Below are positions 8,683 through 17,616 of a stretch of DNA of 64,000 nucleotides, piece by piece. A program made the position numbers and the translations under genes. The DNA comes from Paraburkholderia sp. CNPSo 3272 (lineage in GTDB: Bacteria; Pseudomonadota; Gammaproteobacteria; Burkholderiales; Burkholderiaceae): positions 186,001 through 250,000 of the forward strand of contig NZ_JAMBPQ010000005.1 of assembly GCF_024206495.1 (NCBI RefSeq), read 5' to 3'. The stretch's first letter is position 1. Each line of letters opens with the position of its first letter. Under the pieces are notes generated by a model, which was given only the letters and a program-made list of their open reading frames with translations, had not been told where the DNA came from and searched no databases.

Positions 8683-8931
8683 TCAGGCCATTTCCGGCTG
8701 CCTGGCGTACCACCATTCGTCGACGGCCTGCTTCGCCGTTTGTTCGACCACGCTCAACGCCATCAGCACATCGATCTTCAGCTTGGGAATTGCAAGCTCC
8801 ACGGAAGGCAGCCTGGCCGTTTCCACTTGTGCGTCGGCACCTTCCACTACCGCGCGGCACAGCCATTGCGTGTCCGTCGCGTCTGCTCTCGCATCGACTG
8901 TGACTCGAAAGCCACGATACTCGACTGCCAT
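8683..8931 (-). CDS. Small hypothetical protein
   Basis: This 82-residue soluble protein (starts MAVEYRGFRVTVDARA) has no recognised function. ATG 8931 is chosen because GGGAGAG stands just upstream; the frame extends further to 9033 but with low-complexity, unlikely sequence. It has alternating strand-like stretches and a helical C-terminus (SVVEQTAKQAVDEWWY). It is monocistronic, with about 210 bases between it and the MFS gene stop at 9142. The amino-acid composition looks like a real protein. Confidence 0.6.
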   Translation of the reverse strand: MAVEYRGFRVTVDARADATDTQWLCRAVVEGADAQVETARLPSVELAIPKLKIDVLMALSVVEQTAKQAVDEWWYARQPEMA

Positions 8932-9141
8932 ATACTCTCCCGAAACCTGACAAAACGTAATGCTCGCCCCGCCGGTCGGCGGTGAGGGGGCGACTATATC
9001 ACCACTTTCGTGAGGCTTCAGCGACGTCCACACGAAGTCGCGAAGCAGTCGTGCAAAAACACCGCGCCCGCATTCACGCCCTGTTTTAAGGAGCGATTCT
9101 GCGGGCGCAAGAACAATCGGGTCAGTTCGGACTTCCGACTT

Positions 9142-10470
9142 TCAGCTCGCGAGCGTGGTGCGCAACGAAGCCTGGCGCATCGTCCGCCAGCCGACGATTG
9201 CGAGCGAAACGCCCGAGATCACGGCGGCAACCGAGACGTAATACGCGGGCGCGAGCGTATCGCCCGTCACGTGAATCAACACTTCGGCAATCGTCGGCGC
9301 GAAGCCGCCAAAGAGCGTCACACCCAGGCTATATGCGATGGAAAGCCCCGCCGAGCGCACGCGCACCGGAAAGATCTCCGACATCAGCGCTGGCATCGGG
9401 CCCGAATAGGCGGCCTTGAAGATGCCCGCCGCGCCCTGGAGCACGAGCAGCCAGCCGAGCGTGGGATGCCGCTGCAGCAGCGCGAACATGGGATACGTGA
9501 GCGCCGCGAGCAGGATCGATGTGGTCAGCATGATGCGAATACGGCCGATGCGGTCCGAGAGCGCGCCCATCACCGGCGAAAGCGCGAACTGCAGGCCGCC
9601 GTTGAGCACGACCACGCCGAACGAGGTCGCCGCCGCCATGTGGAGCTGCTTCACCGCGTACATCGGCATGTAGAGCTGAAGGATGTACACGCCGACGGTG
9701 GACTGCGCAACGATGCCCACCGCGAGCACCAGGTTCACCCATTGGCACCCCAGCCCCGGCTCATTCGTTGCGCGCGCATCTTGTTCGCTGTGCGCTCGCT
9801 GGTTCGCGACGAATTCTGGCGTCTCGTCCAGATGCGAGCGGATGTACCAGCCCACGGGCCCGAGCACGAGCCCGAAAAAGAACGGCACGCGCCAGCCCCA
9901 TGCTTGCAATTGCTCGGGCGGCAGCCACCATGCGAGCACGCCGCCAAACGACGCCGCGAGAATCGCCGCCGCGCCCTGGCTCGCGAACTGCCAGCTTGCG
10001 TAGTAGCCGCGCTTCGCGGAGCTGTGCTCGACCATGAACGCCGTCGCGCTGCCGAATTCGCCGCCCACCGCGAAGCCCTGCACAAGGCGCGCGAGCAGGA
10101 TCAGGAGCGGCGCGGCGATGCCGATCGACGCATACGGAGGCATGACGGCCATCGCGAGCGTGCCCGCCATCATGAGCGCAATGGCGAGCGTGAGGGCGCC
10201 CTTGCGTCCCTTGCGGTCGCCGTAGACGCCCAGCACGATCGCGCCGAGCGGCCGCATGAGAAAAGAGATGCCGAACGTGCCGACCGCCAGCAGCGTGGAC
10301 AGCCATTCGTCGTGCATGGGAAAGAACTGCTTCGCGATGATGGGCGCGAAGTAGCCGTAGACGAGAAAGTCGAACCACTCCAGCGCATTGCCGATCGACG
10401 AGGAGAACACGATGCGGCGCACCATGCCGCGGCTCAGTGGCGCGCCCGTTACCGACGACCCGGTCTCCAT
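9142..10470 (-). CDS. MFS transporter, metabolite:H+ symporter type
   Basis: This 442-residue carrier with about 12 membrane segments belongs to the metabolite:proton symporter branch (ProP/ShiA/citrate-like). The N-terminal signature SSSIGNALEWFDFLVYGYFA is typical. The motif GVYGDRKGRKGAL lies in the first cytoplasmic loop, and LLARLVQGFAVGGEFGSA follows. It is downstream of gamma-glutamyltransferase on the same strand with a 91-base gap that contains a strong hairpin, so the two may be partly uncoupled. A substrate linked to glutathione or gamma-glutamyl compounds is possible from context but is inference. Confidence 0.88.
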   Translation of the reverse strand: METGSSVTGAPLSRGMVRRIVFSSSIGNALEWFDFLVYGYFAPIIAKQFFPMHDEWLSTLLAVGTFGISFLMRPLGAIVLGVYGDRKGRKGALTLAIALMMAGTLAMAVMPPYASIGIAAPLLILLARLVQGFAVGGEFGSATAFMVEHSSAKRGYYASWQFASQGAAAILAASFGGVLAWWLPPEQLQAWGWRVPFFFGLVLGPVGWYIRSHLDETPEFVANQRAHSEQDARATNEPGLGCQWVNLVLAVGIVAQSTVGVYILQLYMPMYAVKQLHMAAATSFGVVVLNGGLQFALSPVMGALSDRIGRIRIMLTTSILLAALTYPMFALLQRHPTLGWLLVLQGAAGIFKAAYSGPMPALMSEIFPVRVRSAGLSIAYSLGVTLFGGFAPTIAEVLIHVTGDTLAPAYYVSVAAVISGVSLAIVGWRTMRQASLRTTLAS

Positions 10471-10517
10471 GTCAGTCTCCTCCGTTTTTATTCGGTCTAC
10501 TCATTGTTCGTCGTGAA

Positions 10518-10544
10518 CCGCGAGCGGGGCATTCCCGCTCGCGG
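10518..10544 (-). terminator. Hairpin between ggt and MFS gene
   Basis: A perfect 11-bp stem (CCGCGAGCGGG, 10518-10528, with 10534-10544) has a 5-base loop. It lies 17 bases downstream of the ggt stop in the leftward direction. No T-run follows, so it may be a partial terminator or an mRNA-stabilising hairpin, not a strong intrinsic terminator. Confidence 0.45.
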
Positions 10545-10561
10545 CAAACGCTGCTTGCCGC

Positions 10562-12199
10562 CTAGAAGCCCGCGGCGAGCCCGTCGCGGCGCGCGTCGCT
10601 CGCGGCCACATAACCGCGCTCGGGGTCGTTGCGATCGAGCTTCCAGATGAACTGACCCGACCCGAAGTCCATGTACGGATCGTCGATTCCCTTGATCTCG
10701 TGGCCGAGCCCTTGCAGCGCGCGCGCAGTCTGCGGATTGAAGGTCGATTCGATATCGAGCGTGAAGTCGCGGTTGACCTTCCAGCGCGGCGCATCGCACG
10801 CGGCCTGCGGCTGCTGGCCGTAGTCGAGCATGCGTACAACCGACTGCAGATGCCCTTGCGGCTGCATGTCGCCGCCCATCACCCCAAAGCTCATCACCGC
10901 TTCCTGGCGGCCGTCCACCTGCTGCGTGAGGAACGCCGGAATGATCGTGTGGAACGGGCGCTTGCCGCCTGCCACGACGTTCGGCGATGCCGGGTCCATC
11001 GAAAAGCCGCAGCCGCGGTTCTGCAGTGCGATGCCCGTGCCCGGCACGACCACGCCCGAACCGAAGCCCATGTAGTTCGACTGGATGAAGCTCACCATCA
11101 TGCCGCGCTCGTCCACGGCGGAAAGGTAGATCGTGCCGCCCGAACGCGGCATGCCGAAGTCGAACTGCGTGGCCCGCTTCGGATCGATCAGCTTCGCGCG
11201 TTCTTTCAGGTAGGCGTCGTCGAGCATCTGCTCGGGCGTGACTTCCATCGAACGCGGATCGGCCACGTAGCGATAGACGTCCGCGAACGCGAGCTTCATG
11301 GCCTCGATCTGCAAATGCTGCGATTCGAGGCTGTCGAGCGCGAGCGAGCCGATGTCGAATTGCTCGAGAATGCCGAGCGCGATCAGCGCAGCGATGCCCT
11401 GCCCGTTGGGCGGAATCTCGTGGACCGTGTAGCCGCGATAGTTCTTGCCGATCGGCTCGACCCATTCCGGGCGATAGTTGCGCAGGTCGTCCAGCGTGAG
11501 CGCCCCGCCGCCTTCGCGCGCAAACGCAGCGATGCGCTCGGCGAGTTCGCCTTCGTAATAGTCGCGCGGACCGCGTTCCGCGAGGCGCCGCAGCGTGGCG
11601 GCGTGGCCGGGAAAGCACACGCGCTCGCTCACTTCGGGCGCGCGGCCGCGCGGCATGAACGTATCGGCAAAGCCCGGCTGATTGTGCAACTCGGGAATTG
11701 CCGCCTGCCACTTGCGCGTGACGATGGTCGCCACCGCATGGCCGCGCTCCGCGATTTCGATGGCCGGCTCCATGAGGTCCGCGAACGGCAGCTTGCCGAA
11801 CTTCGCATGCAGCGCTTCCCAGCCCGCGATCACGCCCGGCACGGTCACCGTGTCCCAGCCGCGTTTGGGCTGCTTCGCGAGACCGTTTTCCTCGCCGTAC
11901 TTGCGGCGAAAATAATCGACGCTCCACCCCGCCGGCGCATTGCCCGACGCGTTCAGGCCGTGCAGCTTCGCGCCGTCCCACACGAGCGCGAAGCAGTCGC
12001 TGCCGAGGCCGTTCGACACCGGCTCGACCACGGTGATGGCGGCTGCGGCGGCAATGGCGGCGTCGACGGCATTCCCGCCTTTCCAGAGCATGCGCAGCCC
12101 GGCCTGGGCGGCAAGCGGATGCGACGTCGAAACGATATTGCGGGCGAACACCGGCAGGCGCGGCGTCGGATAGGGGTTTTGCCAGTTGAAGCGCGTCAT
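10562..12199 (-). CDS. ggt: Gamma-glutamyltransferase
   Basis: This 545-residue Ntn-hydrolase of the gamma-glutamyltransferase family cleaves or transfers the gamma-glutamyl group of glutathione and related amides. Near the N-terminus it has STSHPLAAQAGLRML and GGNAVDAAIAAAAA, both diagnostic. The self-processing catalytic threonine is Thr356 in SGGT, preceded by a normal large subunit, and the small subunit starts there. Unlike the classical periplasmic enzymes it has no signal peptide (MTRFNWQNPYP), so it is probably cytoplasmic, as in several soil-bacterial GGT-like hydrolases or acylases. It is divergent from the LysR gene at 12355, which is the likely regulator, and is followed by an MFS transporter. 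Confidence 0.9.
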   Translation of the reverse strand: MTRFNWQNPYPTPRLPVFARNIVSTSHPLAAQAGLRMLWKGGNAVDAAIAAAAAITVVEPVSNGLGSDCFALVWDGAKLHGLNASGNAPAGWSVDYFRRKYGEENGLAKQPKRGWDTVTVPGVIAGWEALHAKFGKLPFADLMEPAIEIAERGHAVATIVTRKWQAAIPELHNQPGFADTFMPRGRAPEVSERVCFPGHAATLRRLAERGPRDYYEGELAERIAAFAREGGGALTLDDLRNYRPEWVEPIGKNYRGYTVHEIPPNGQGIAALIALGILEQFDIGSLALDSLESQHLQIEAMKLAFADVYRYVADPRSMEVTPEQMLDDAYLKERAKLIDPKRATQFDFGMPRSGGTIYLSAVDERGMMVSFIQSNYMGFGSGVVVPGTGIALQNRGCGFSMDPASPNVVAGGKRPFHTIIPAFLTQQVDGRQEAVMSFGVMGGDMQPQGHLQSVVRMLDYGQQPQAACDAPRWKVNRDFTLDIESTFNPQTARALQGLGHEIKGIDDPYMDFGSGQFIWKLDRNDPERGYVAASDARRDGLAAGF

Positions 12200-12354
12200 G
12201 GAAATTCGGATTCCGGTAATGAACTAAAGCAGCGTCGCGCGCACCACCACCCTCAGTGGTGATCACGCACGGCTCATGCCGATCTATCGATTATCTTGAA
12301 GGATCAAGCGAAAAAATATTAATATTTTATTATCGACACTTAAGTTTTATTTAC
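12200..12354. promoter_or_regulatory. Divergent promoter with LysR-type sites
   Basis: This is the region between ggt (leftward) and its LysR neighbour (rightward). CTTGA-N4-TCAAG (12295-12308) fits the T-N11-A inverted repeat of LysR operators. Just after it, 12313-12328 is a perfect 16-bp palindrome, AAAATATTAATATTTT, in a markedly AT-rich stretch (12308-12352). Together these look like an activator site plus promoter. The assignment is by pattern only. Confidence 0.5.
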
Positions 12355-13218
12355 ATGCTAACCCTACGTATGCTCCGCACCTTGCAGGCCGTCGCACGCA
12401 GCGGGTCGTTCGCCACGGCGGCGGAAAAAACGGCGCTCACCCAGGCCGCCGTGAGCCTGCAGATGCGCGGGCTCGAAGAGGCGCTCGGCCGGCAGATCTT
12501 CGACCGCCGCGCGCGCCAGGTCGCGCTCACGCGCGAAGGCCGCGAAATCTGCGCGAAGGTCGAGCACATTCTCGCGCTGATCGACGAGCTGCCCGCCAGC
12601 GCCGGCGATACGATGCGCGGCTCGATCATCATCGGCGCGGTGGTGTCGGTGATCGGCGCGCTGTCGCTGGCCGTCGCGCATCTGAAAACGGGCCATCCGG
12701 AACTCGAAGTGCGCCTCACGTCGGCGCGCTCGAACGAACTGGCGCGCATGGTGGAAGACGGCGACGTGGATCTCGCCGTGGTAGTTGGCAGTGCAGATGG
12801 TTCGCTTCACGAGTCGCTCGCGTGGACGCCGCTCTACGAAGAGCCTTTGATGCTCGTGACGAGCCGCGCGACGCCCGGCGACGACGCGCGCCGCATCCTG
12901 CGCGAGCGCGGCTTTCTGCGCTTCGACCGGCGCGTGCCGACGGGCGTCGTGATCGACCGCGCACTTGGCGAGCTAGGCATCGAACCGCTCGAATATCTGG
13001 AGCTGAACTCGATCGAAACGATCGTCTCGCTGGTGCGCAACGACGTGGGCGTGAGTGTGTTGCCAGTCCTGCAAGGCGGCAAATGGCAGAGCGATCCGAA
13101 TTTGCGGCTTGTGTCGCTGCCCGGGCGGCCATTCATCCGCACGGTGGGGATGATTCACCGGAAAGCGCACAAGCAGACGTTGCTCACACAAACGATTGCA
13201 GACATGCTGCGTCGGTGA
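12355..13218 (+). CDS. LysR-family transcriptional regulator
   Basis: This 287-residue protein has an N-terminal helix-turn-helix (LRTLQAVARSGSFATAAEKT, then AAVSLQMRGLEEALG) and a substrate-binding-like C-terminal domain with GSIIIGAVVSVIG near residue 90. The start is set at ATG 12355, just ahead of the HTH; the longer frame from 12256 covers the AT-rich promoter and is unlikely. It is divergent from gamma-glutamyltransferase and therefore its probable regulator. The effector is unknown. Confidence 0.9.
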   Translation: MLTLRMLRTLQAVARSGSFATAAEKTALTQAAVSLQMRGLEEALGRQIFDRRARQVALTREGREICAKVEHILALIDELPASAGDTMRGSIIIGAVVSVIGALSLAVAHLKTGHPELEVRLTSARSNELARMVEDGDVDLAVVVGSADGSLHESLAWTPLYEEPLMLVTSRATPGDDARRILRERGFLRFDRRVPTGVVIDRALGELGIEPLEYLELNSIETIVSLVRNDVGVSVLPVLQGGKWQSDPNLRLVSLPGRPFIRTVGMIHRKAHKQTLLTQTIADMLRR

Positions 13219-13557
13219 CAGAACGCGTGACTGCCATGTTTGCGGGCCAGGTGTTTGCACAGACCGCCGCACCGGCAAGCACGCAAGGAAGGGCAGCCCG
13301 CCGCCACGGTGACGCATAACGACCCGATCGTTCGCAAGCGAATGGAAGTTCGCGAGGCCAACCGGCAACCGCGCGCCCGCACAGCGGAAGCGCGCCACAC
13401 CTTCCGGCAGGAAGCACGTGACGCCCGGGCCGAGCGCAACCAGTCGGCGCAAGACTCGCGCGCCCGCGCGCAAGCGGCGCGAAATGCAGGGCTTCGTCGC
13501 GACAGATGCAACCGGCGGATTTACGACCGCCGCCGGAATACGGGGCCACGCGACTGA
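13219..13557 (+). pseudogene. Possible decayed small exported protein
   Basis: Just after the LysR stop one frame reads like the end of a signal peptide (AMFAGQVFAQTAAPAS, about 13230-13280). It then stops, while another frame from about 13300 reads like a charged, helical small periplasmic protein (NDPIVRKRMEVREANRQ, then repeated Ala-Arg-Glu stretches) to a stop at 13557. The two frames together would make one signal-peptide-bearing protein of about 100 residues with a frameshift near 13290. This is a reading of patterns. It could also be chance coding potential in GC-rich DNA. Confidence 0.3.
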
Positions 13558-13580
13558 CGCGACAAACAGGCGCGCGATTT

Positions 13581-14114
13581 TCACGGTGCGGGCCGCGTCT
13601 TCTGCGTGTCACCGGCAGCGACGAGATCGTTGCCGACAAGTTCGAGCTTCAGCGGGTCATCAGGTGATAGTTGCTTCTTCGCGAACACACGGCGCCAGCT
13701 TGTACTGCCCGTCGCGTCACGGAAGAATGCCACCACGGCAACGTACTCGGCATCGGGCTTCATGGGCTGCGTGACATTTACCGCCCCTCCCGGGGCGACG
13801 ACGACGCTGGCCATATCCTGGAGATCCTGGGCCAGCACCGAACGGTCATCATTCAGGAGGTCGTCGTACGATGCGGCGTCAAACCCCTTGCGGTCCTTGA
13901 GCTGATAGATGCGCACAGCAACCGAGAACGGCTGGTTGCCCGAGGTACTGTTCAGCGATGACCGAGCGCTGAGGTCCACGTTGAGCGTCTTGACCGTCTT
14001 GTGAAACACCGCGTTGTACGCACTCGCCGTGCCGTCCGACACGGATTGCCACGCGCCACACGCAGACAGGATGAGGCACAGGCCCGCTGTGGCCACTACA
14101 GGAAATATGCGCAC
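13581..14114 (-). CDS. tssJ: T6SS outer-membrane lipoprotein TssJ
   Basis: This 177-residue lipoprotein is the outer-membrane anchor of the T6SS trans-envelope complex and binds the periplasmic end of TssM. A GTG start at 14114 is chosen because GGAGGA lies 5-6 bases upstream. It gives a clean signal peptide with lipobox LSAC and acylated Cys19. The rest is the TssJ beta-sandwich (VAVRIYQLKDRKGFDAASYDDLL is the family core). An upstream extension to 14240 would bury the lipobox and is rejected. It is the last gene of the leftward T6SS set, 79 bases after the broken lipase gene, so transcription may come from far upstream. Confidence 0.92.
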   Translation of the reverse strand: MRIFPVVATAGLCLILSACGAWQSVSDGTASAYNAVFHKTVKTLNVDLSARSSLNSTSGNQPFSVAVRIYQLKDRKGFDAASYDDLLNDDRSVLAQDLQDMASVVVAPGGAVNVTQPMKPDAEYVAVVAFFRDATGSTSWRRVFAKKQLSPDDPLKLELVGNDLVAAGDTQKTRPAP

Positions 14115-14193
14115 GGTTCCTCCGTGATTTACGGGTTCAGACCGTCGCAGCGGTCCGGATGCCGAACGTGCTTGCGATAACGAAGAGTACTGT

Positions 14194-16046
14194 TCATACG
14201 GTGGCCCCTTCCCCAGTTCCAGCCAGTGCGTCTTGCGCAACCTCGGCGTTCAGAGACCCTCTACTGTCTTGTGACGCAGAGGCGACTGTCTGCTCGTGGC
14301 TATTCCGGTACACGTTCCGATAACGCAGGTAGCCACCGGTAATGTCCTGCGGCTCCATATTCGTCGGAAGCCGGAATCCCGCGCGCGAGTCGTGCAAATA
14401 GTGATTGAATAGCTCCTGCACACCTTTTGGGACGTCGGCACTTTCGGTAACGGCCGAAAAGAGCTCACGGGTGTCGCCGCTTGTCGGACGATGTTCCCAT
14501 GCATACATTAACGCTGTGACGGGCGAGAGCAAACCTAGCATGGCTTCGGTACTTACCGTTTTAAGCGGAGATTGCAGGCTGGTACGAATGGCATTTACCT
14601 GCTCGACCAGATCCTCCTGTGGTTCCCGCAGCTGGTTCTTGTCAAGGTTTGTTGCCGCCGAAAAGAAGTCGCGGTTTTGCAGATCGACTTTCGTCGGCAA
14701 TGCCTTGCGCCACCGCAGGTACTGACGCGTGTGCTGATGAATCATGTCCAGTACACCGTCCTTGCCTGATGCGTTCGATTTAATGTTGGAATCGCTCCAG
14801 TACGAATTATAAGCTTCAAGCAATTCGGTTGGTATATCAAACTGATTTTTTAGGGCGGCGAATTCTTGACTGTTGATTTCTTCCCGGGATCTCAATGGGA
14901 CCCCGGCTTTGAGCGCTTCGTAGTACATGTCGTTTAATGGAATCTGGGACAGCTGCCCGGATTTTCCCTGTTCCGTCGGAAGGTATCCGCCACCCACATC
15001 CGAGTGCATCCCAGGGTATGCCACCTGATGCACGTTGTCCGCCATTTCCAGAGGAAAGCACGCACGCGCTGCTCGTGCAGTGCAACGAAGTGGACACACT
15101 TTTCCACAGTTGCAGGAATGGATTGTGTGCCTTCGGCCCATGACATATGGCCGTTCACACCGGGTATCATGTTTGGGACACCTACTGAGGCGACGGTATC
15201 GAAAAGACCCATGAAATATATACGCAACGGAACGCCTGCAAGCGTGTGAATCCCGCCGTCATCCTGCTTGAGCAATTCACTCAACCAGTTCGTAAATGCG
15301 CGAGCTTCCGCAGAGCCTCGAGAGAAGCCGAACACCGCGACGTTGACGGAGGTAACCTTGCGTTTGCACTGATCGCTTGTAAGGACTGCCCTGAGCTTTT
15401 CTTCCCATTTGCGAAAATCCGCAATGCGGCGTTGATTTTCCAGAGCCATGTTCGCCAGCGTCTGCCCCATTTTTGCCCCCACACCAACAGCAATAGAGGT
15501 GGGCAGCGCTTGCTGCATAATTGCGCTCGAGTCGGAGCTTGAACTAGAACTGATCGAATTAACGAGTTTCTTTGCTACGTCATCGGTGAGTAGCACATGG
15601 CCTTCTGTGGCATACGAGTGTATCGAGTTGAATATTCGTGTGATGCTCCAATTAATACGGTCCGCACCCATGTAGCCGGCACCCATCCCAAGCGTATTTC
15701 CGCTCTGATTATTGTCGCCGATATCCTTCATTGGCGTGCCGACACCGGTGATGTACCAAGGAAATAATCCTGTCCGCGCATCAGGAATTGCGGCATTGAA
15801 AAGCCGGGCAACATTGCTGTGCTTGTTGCGAGCCCGTTGATCGCCAGACGTCTTCGGTTCAGTCCAGTCTTGGTTGTTACCAGTGCCGTCGAAGAAAATG
15901 GTGGCGTACACTTGCCCTTGGCAATGCCCGGCCTCCTGCTTGTGTACGCAATCCATTGCGGCGGCTCTCTGCGTCATTTCGCGCGGGGAAAGCTTGCGAT
16001 AGCCGTCCGCCGGGAGAGGATCCGGGATCGTGAGCGTGTAAGACAT
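14194..16046 (-). pseudogene. Tle1-like (DUF2235) phospholipase effector, frameshifted
   Basis: The gene should code for about 616 residues but is split. The first part (ATG 16046) carries the family N-terminus, the FFDGTGNN motif and the serine nucleophile (GFSRG). It leaves frame near 15065 and ends at 14934. The second part resumes in another frame at about 15063 (ACFPLE) with the catalytic Asp region YPGMHSDVGGGYL and continues to 14194. Against the intact paralogue at 26098-27819, two extra bases (15064-15065) sit between the codons for Arg and Ala. Either it is a pseudogene, a sequence error, or frameshifting occurs. DUF2235 T6SS effectors (Tle1) are phospholipases A delivered into rival cells. 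Its presumed immunity gene lies 23 bases upstream. The DNA is AT-richer than the tss genes beside it. Confidence 0.85.
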
Positions 16047-16069
16047 ATTCTGCGTCCGTGTTATTGGAT

Positions 16070-16513
16070 TTACATTTTGGCTTCGTCACCCTTTAACGGG
16101 TATTCTGGATTGGTTGTCAGAACAAGATCCGTAACGAAAACCTTGATCTCGCCGCTCCGTAGGAAGTGCACTGCGAAGACTCCTGTATCTTTAGGGCGGA
16201 AAGGAGGAACAGTAACCGTCCTGCTTTGGGGATTTTTGTCGTAGTTGTCCGTCCAACGCACTGTCACTGTCATACCCGGTGTATATTTCGCGTGCACGGA
16301 AACACAGCATGCAAAGCCTCCCTGTTCATGCTTGGCTAGAAACGACCCTGCTTCACTATTCACGGAGAAGCTACCGATCGAGTGATCTGTATGGTTGTAG
16401 CCCACGACGTCGAGTCCCATCGTGTCATCGGTAGCCGCATTGCGATGAATAAGAAGAGCACTCGACAATGCGAGTATCTCAATACATGCAAGGATCTTTA
16501 TCAAGCGATACAT
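16070..16513 (-). CDS. DUF3304 protein, likely Tle1 immunity protein (copy 1)
   Basis: This 147-residue protein has an N-terminal hydrophobic segment (residues 5-22) but no lipobox, so it is a signal-anchor or secreted protein, not a lipoprotein. The mature part starts with MGLDVVGYNHTD and contains the conserved ACCVS pair of cysteines and PGMTVTVRW, shared almost word for word with the lipoprotein at 27841-28275. Both copies sit directly upstream of a Tle1-like lipase, the arrangement expected for a periplasmic immunity protein that blocks the lipase in the producer. The immunity role is inference from context. The gene remains intact although its partner lipase is broken. Confidence 0.78.
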   Translation of the reverse strand: MYRLIKILACIEILALSSALLIHRNAATDDTMGLDVVGYNHTDHSIGSFSVNSEAGSFLAKHEQGGFACCVSVHAKYTPGMTVTVRWTDNYDKNPQSRTVTVPPFRPKDTGVFAVHFLRSGEIKVFVTDLVLTTNPEYPLKGDEAKM

Positions 16514-16533
16514 GTTGGGATCCTTCTTATTCT

Positions 16534-17616
16534 TTATTGATTTAGCGAGTTGTATCGACCGAGATTGATCGCTACCGTTTGGTTGGCCGCTGGCGTGAGC
16601 AATGCAGTCCAGGCGAGGCGCGGCCGATGCACGCCGGATGGCGCGGCGCCGCCTGTCAGGGAAAGAATGGGCGCGGAAGATGAGGGAATCTCCATGCGCA
16701 GCACTGCGTCCGCCTTGTCGCCGAGATAAAGGCCCACCAGACGCATCAGATCCTCATGGACCACCGCGCCCGGTAGCAATGCGTGCACTTGCGCGGTGTC
16801 GAGCGGCCGGATCGTTACGAGGATTGCGTGCGAGCGGTCCAGCACACGCGAGCCCAGCACATGGCCATCACCGAGACCGCTCACGGGGGGGCCGTTGGCC
16901 CGGCGGCCACGCGGCCTCGCGGTCAGCCCCTGCTGCTGCCCGGCTGGCGTCCACTGCGGGTAGAACTCGCGCACCGTGACACTTGCCCCATCAAGCAGGT
17001 GGCTCACGACGCTCTTCACCCCTTCGGCGGGGCGCGTGCGCTGCATGAAGAGTCCCACCAAAGCCAGAAGCCGCGACGGTGCCAGGCCGGATTTGCCGGC
17101 CGGATCGCCAATACCCATTCCGGCGAGAGACAGGAGGTACTTCGAGATCTCATCAGTACCGCCCGGGCGGAAATTAACCGGGTAGTGGTACTTGAGCCAG
17201 GCGCGGTAGAGCAGCGTGACGATGCGATGGTTGAAGATGTCGAGAAAGGCAGTCACCTTCTCGTACCCTTCCTTGCGCAGCACGATGTCATCGATCAGAT
17301 GCGGCGGCATGGCCGCATCCACGCCATAGAGGCCAAGGAAAGTCGTCTGCACTGACGGCGGTGCATCCTCATCTTCCTCATCGAAAGTTACGCCCGCAAC
17401 TTCGGACCCTGGGAACCCCACCCTCGCACGAGGCTGGAAGCGCACGGGCTCATGCTCCGGTGTGTCCTGCGTACCGAAGCCGGGTTTATCGGGCGTTTGC
17501 AGTTCGAGCAGACGCAGCAGCTGGAACACATTCATCTGCGGTGCAGCAGACAGAAGCGCGCGGACAAACGGCGCGAACTTTGGCCGACGGATCCGCATGA
17601 CATCCATCGCGCTCAT
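16534..17616 (-). CDS. tssG: T6SS baseplate protein TssG
   Basis: This 360-residue protein forms the T6SS baseplate wedge with TssF and TssE. The family core is clear: NVFQLLRLLELQ near the N-terminus, VTFLGLYG-like TTFLGLYGVDAAMPPHL, and the DIFNHRIVTLLYRAWLKYHY segment (about residues 125-150). The start is set at ATG 17616 because it overlaps the tssF stop as ATGA, a usual sign of coupled translation; the frame is open upstream to 17649. It is followed after 20 bases by the DUF3304 gene. The rest of the protein shows no loss. Confidence 0.93.
   Translation of the reverse strand: MSAMDVMRIRRPKFAPFVRALLSAAPQMNVFQLLRLLELQTPDKPGFGTQDTPEHEPVRFQPRARVGFPGSEVAGVTFDEEDEDAPPSVQTTFLGLYGVDAAMPPHLIDDIVLRKEGYEKVTAFLDIFNHRIVTLLYRAWLKYHYPVNFRPGGTDEISKYLLSLAGMGIGDPAGKSGLAPSRLLALVGLFMQRTRPAEGVKSVVSHLLDGASVTVREFYPQWTPAGQQQGLTARPRGRRANGPPVSGLGDGHVLGSRVLDRSHAILVTIRPLDTAQVHALLPGAVVHEDLMRLVGLYLGDKADAVLRMEIPSSSAPILSLTGGAAPSGVHRPRLAWTALLTPAANQTVAINLGRYNSLNQ

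Noticed and set aside
10700..12262. Rightward 520-codon open frame
   Set aside because: Antisense to gamma-glutamyltransferase, which has its catalytic Thr and normal length.
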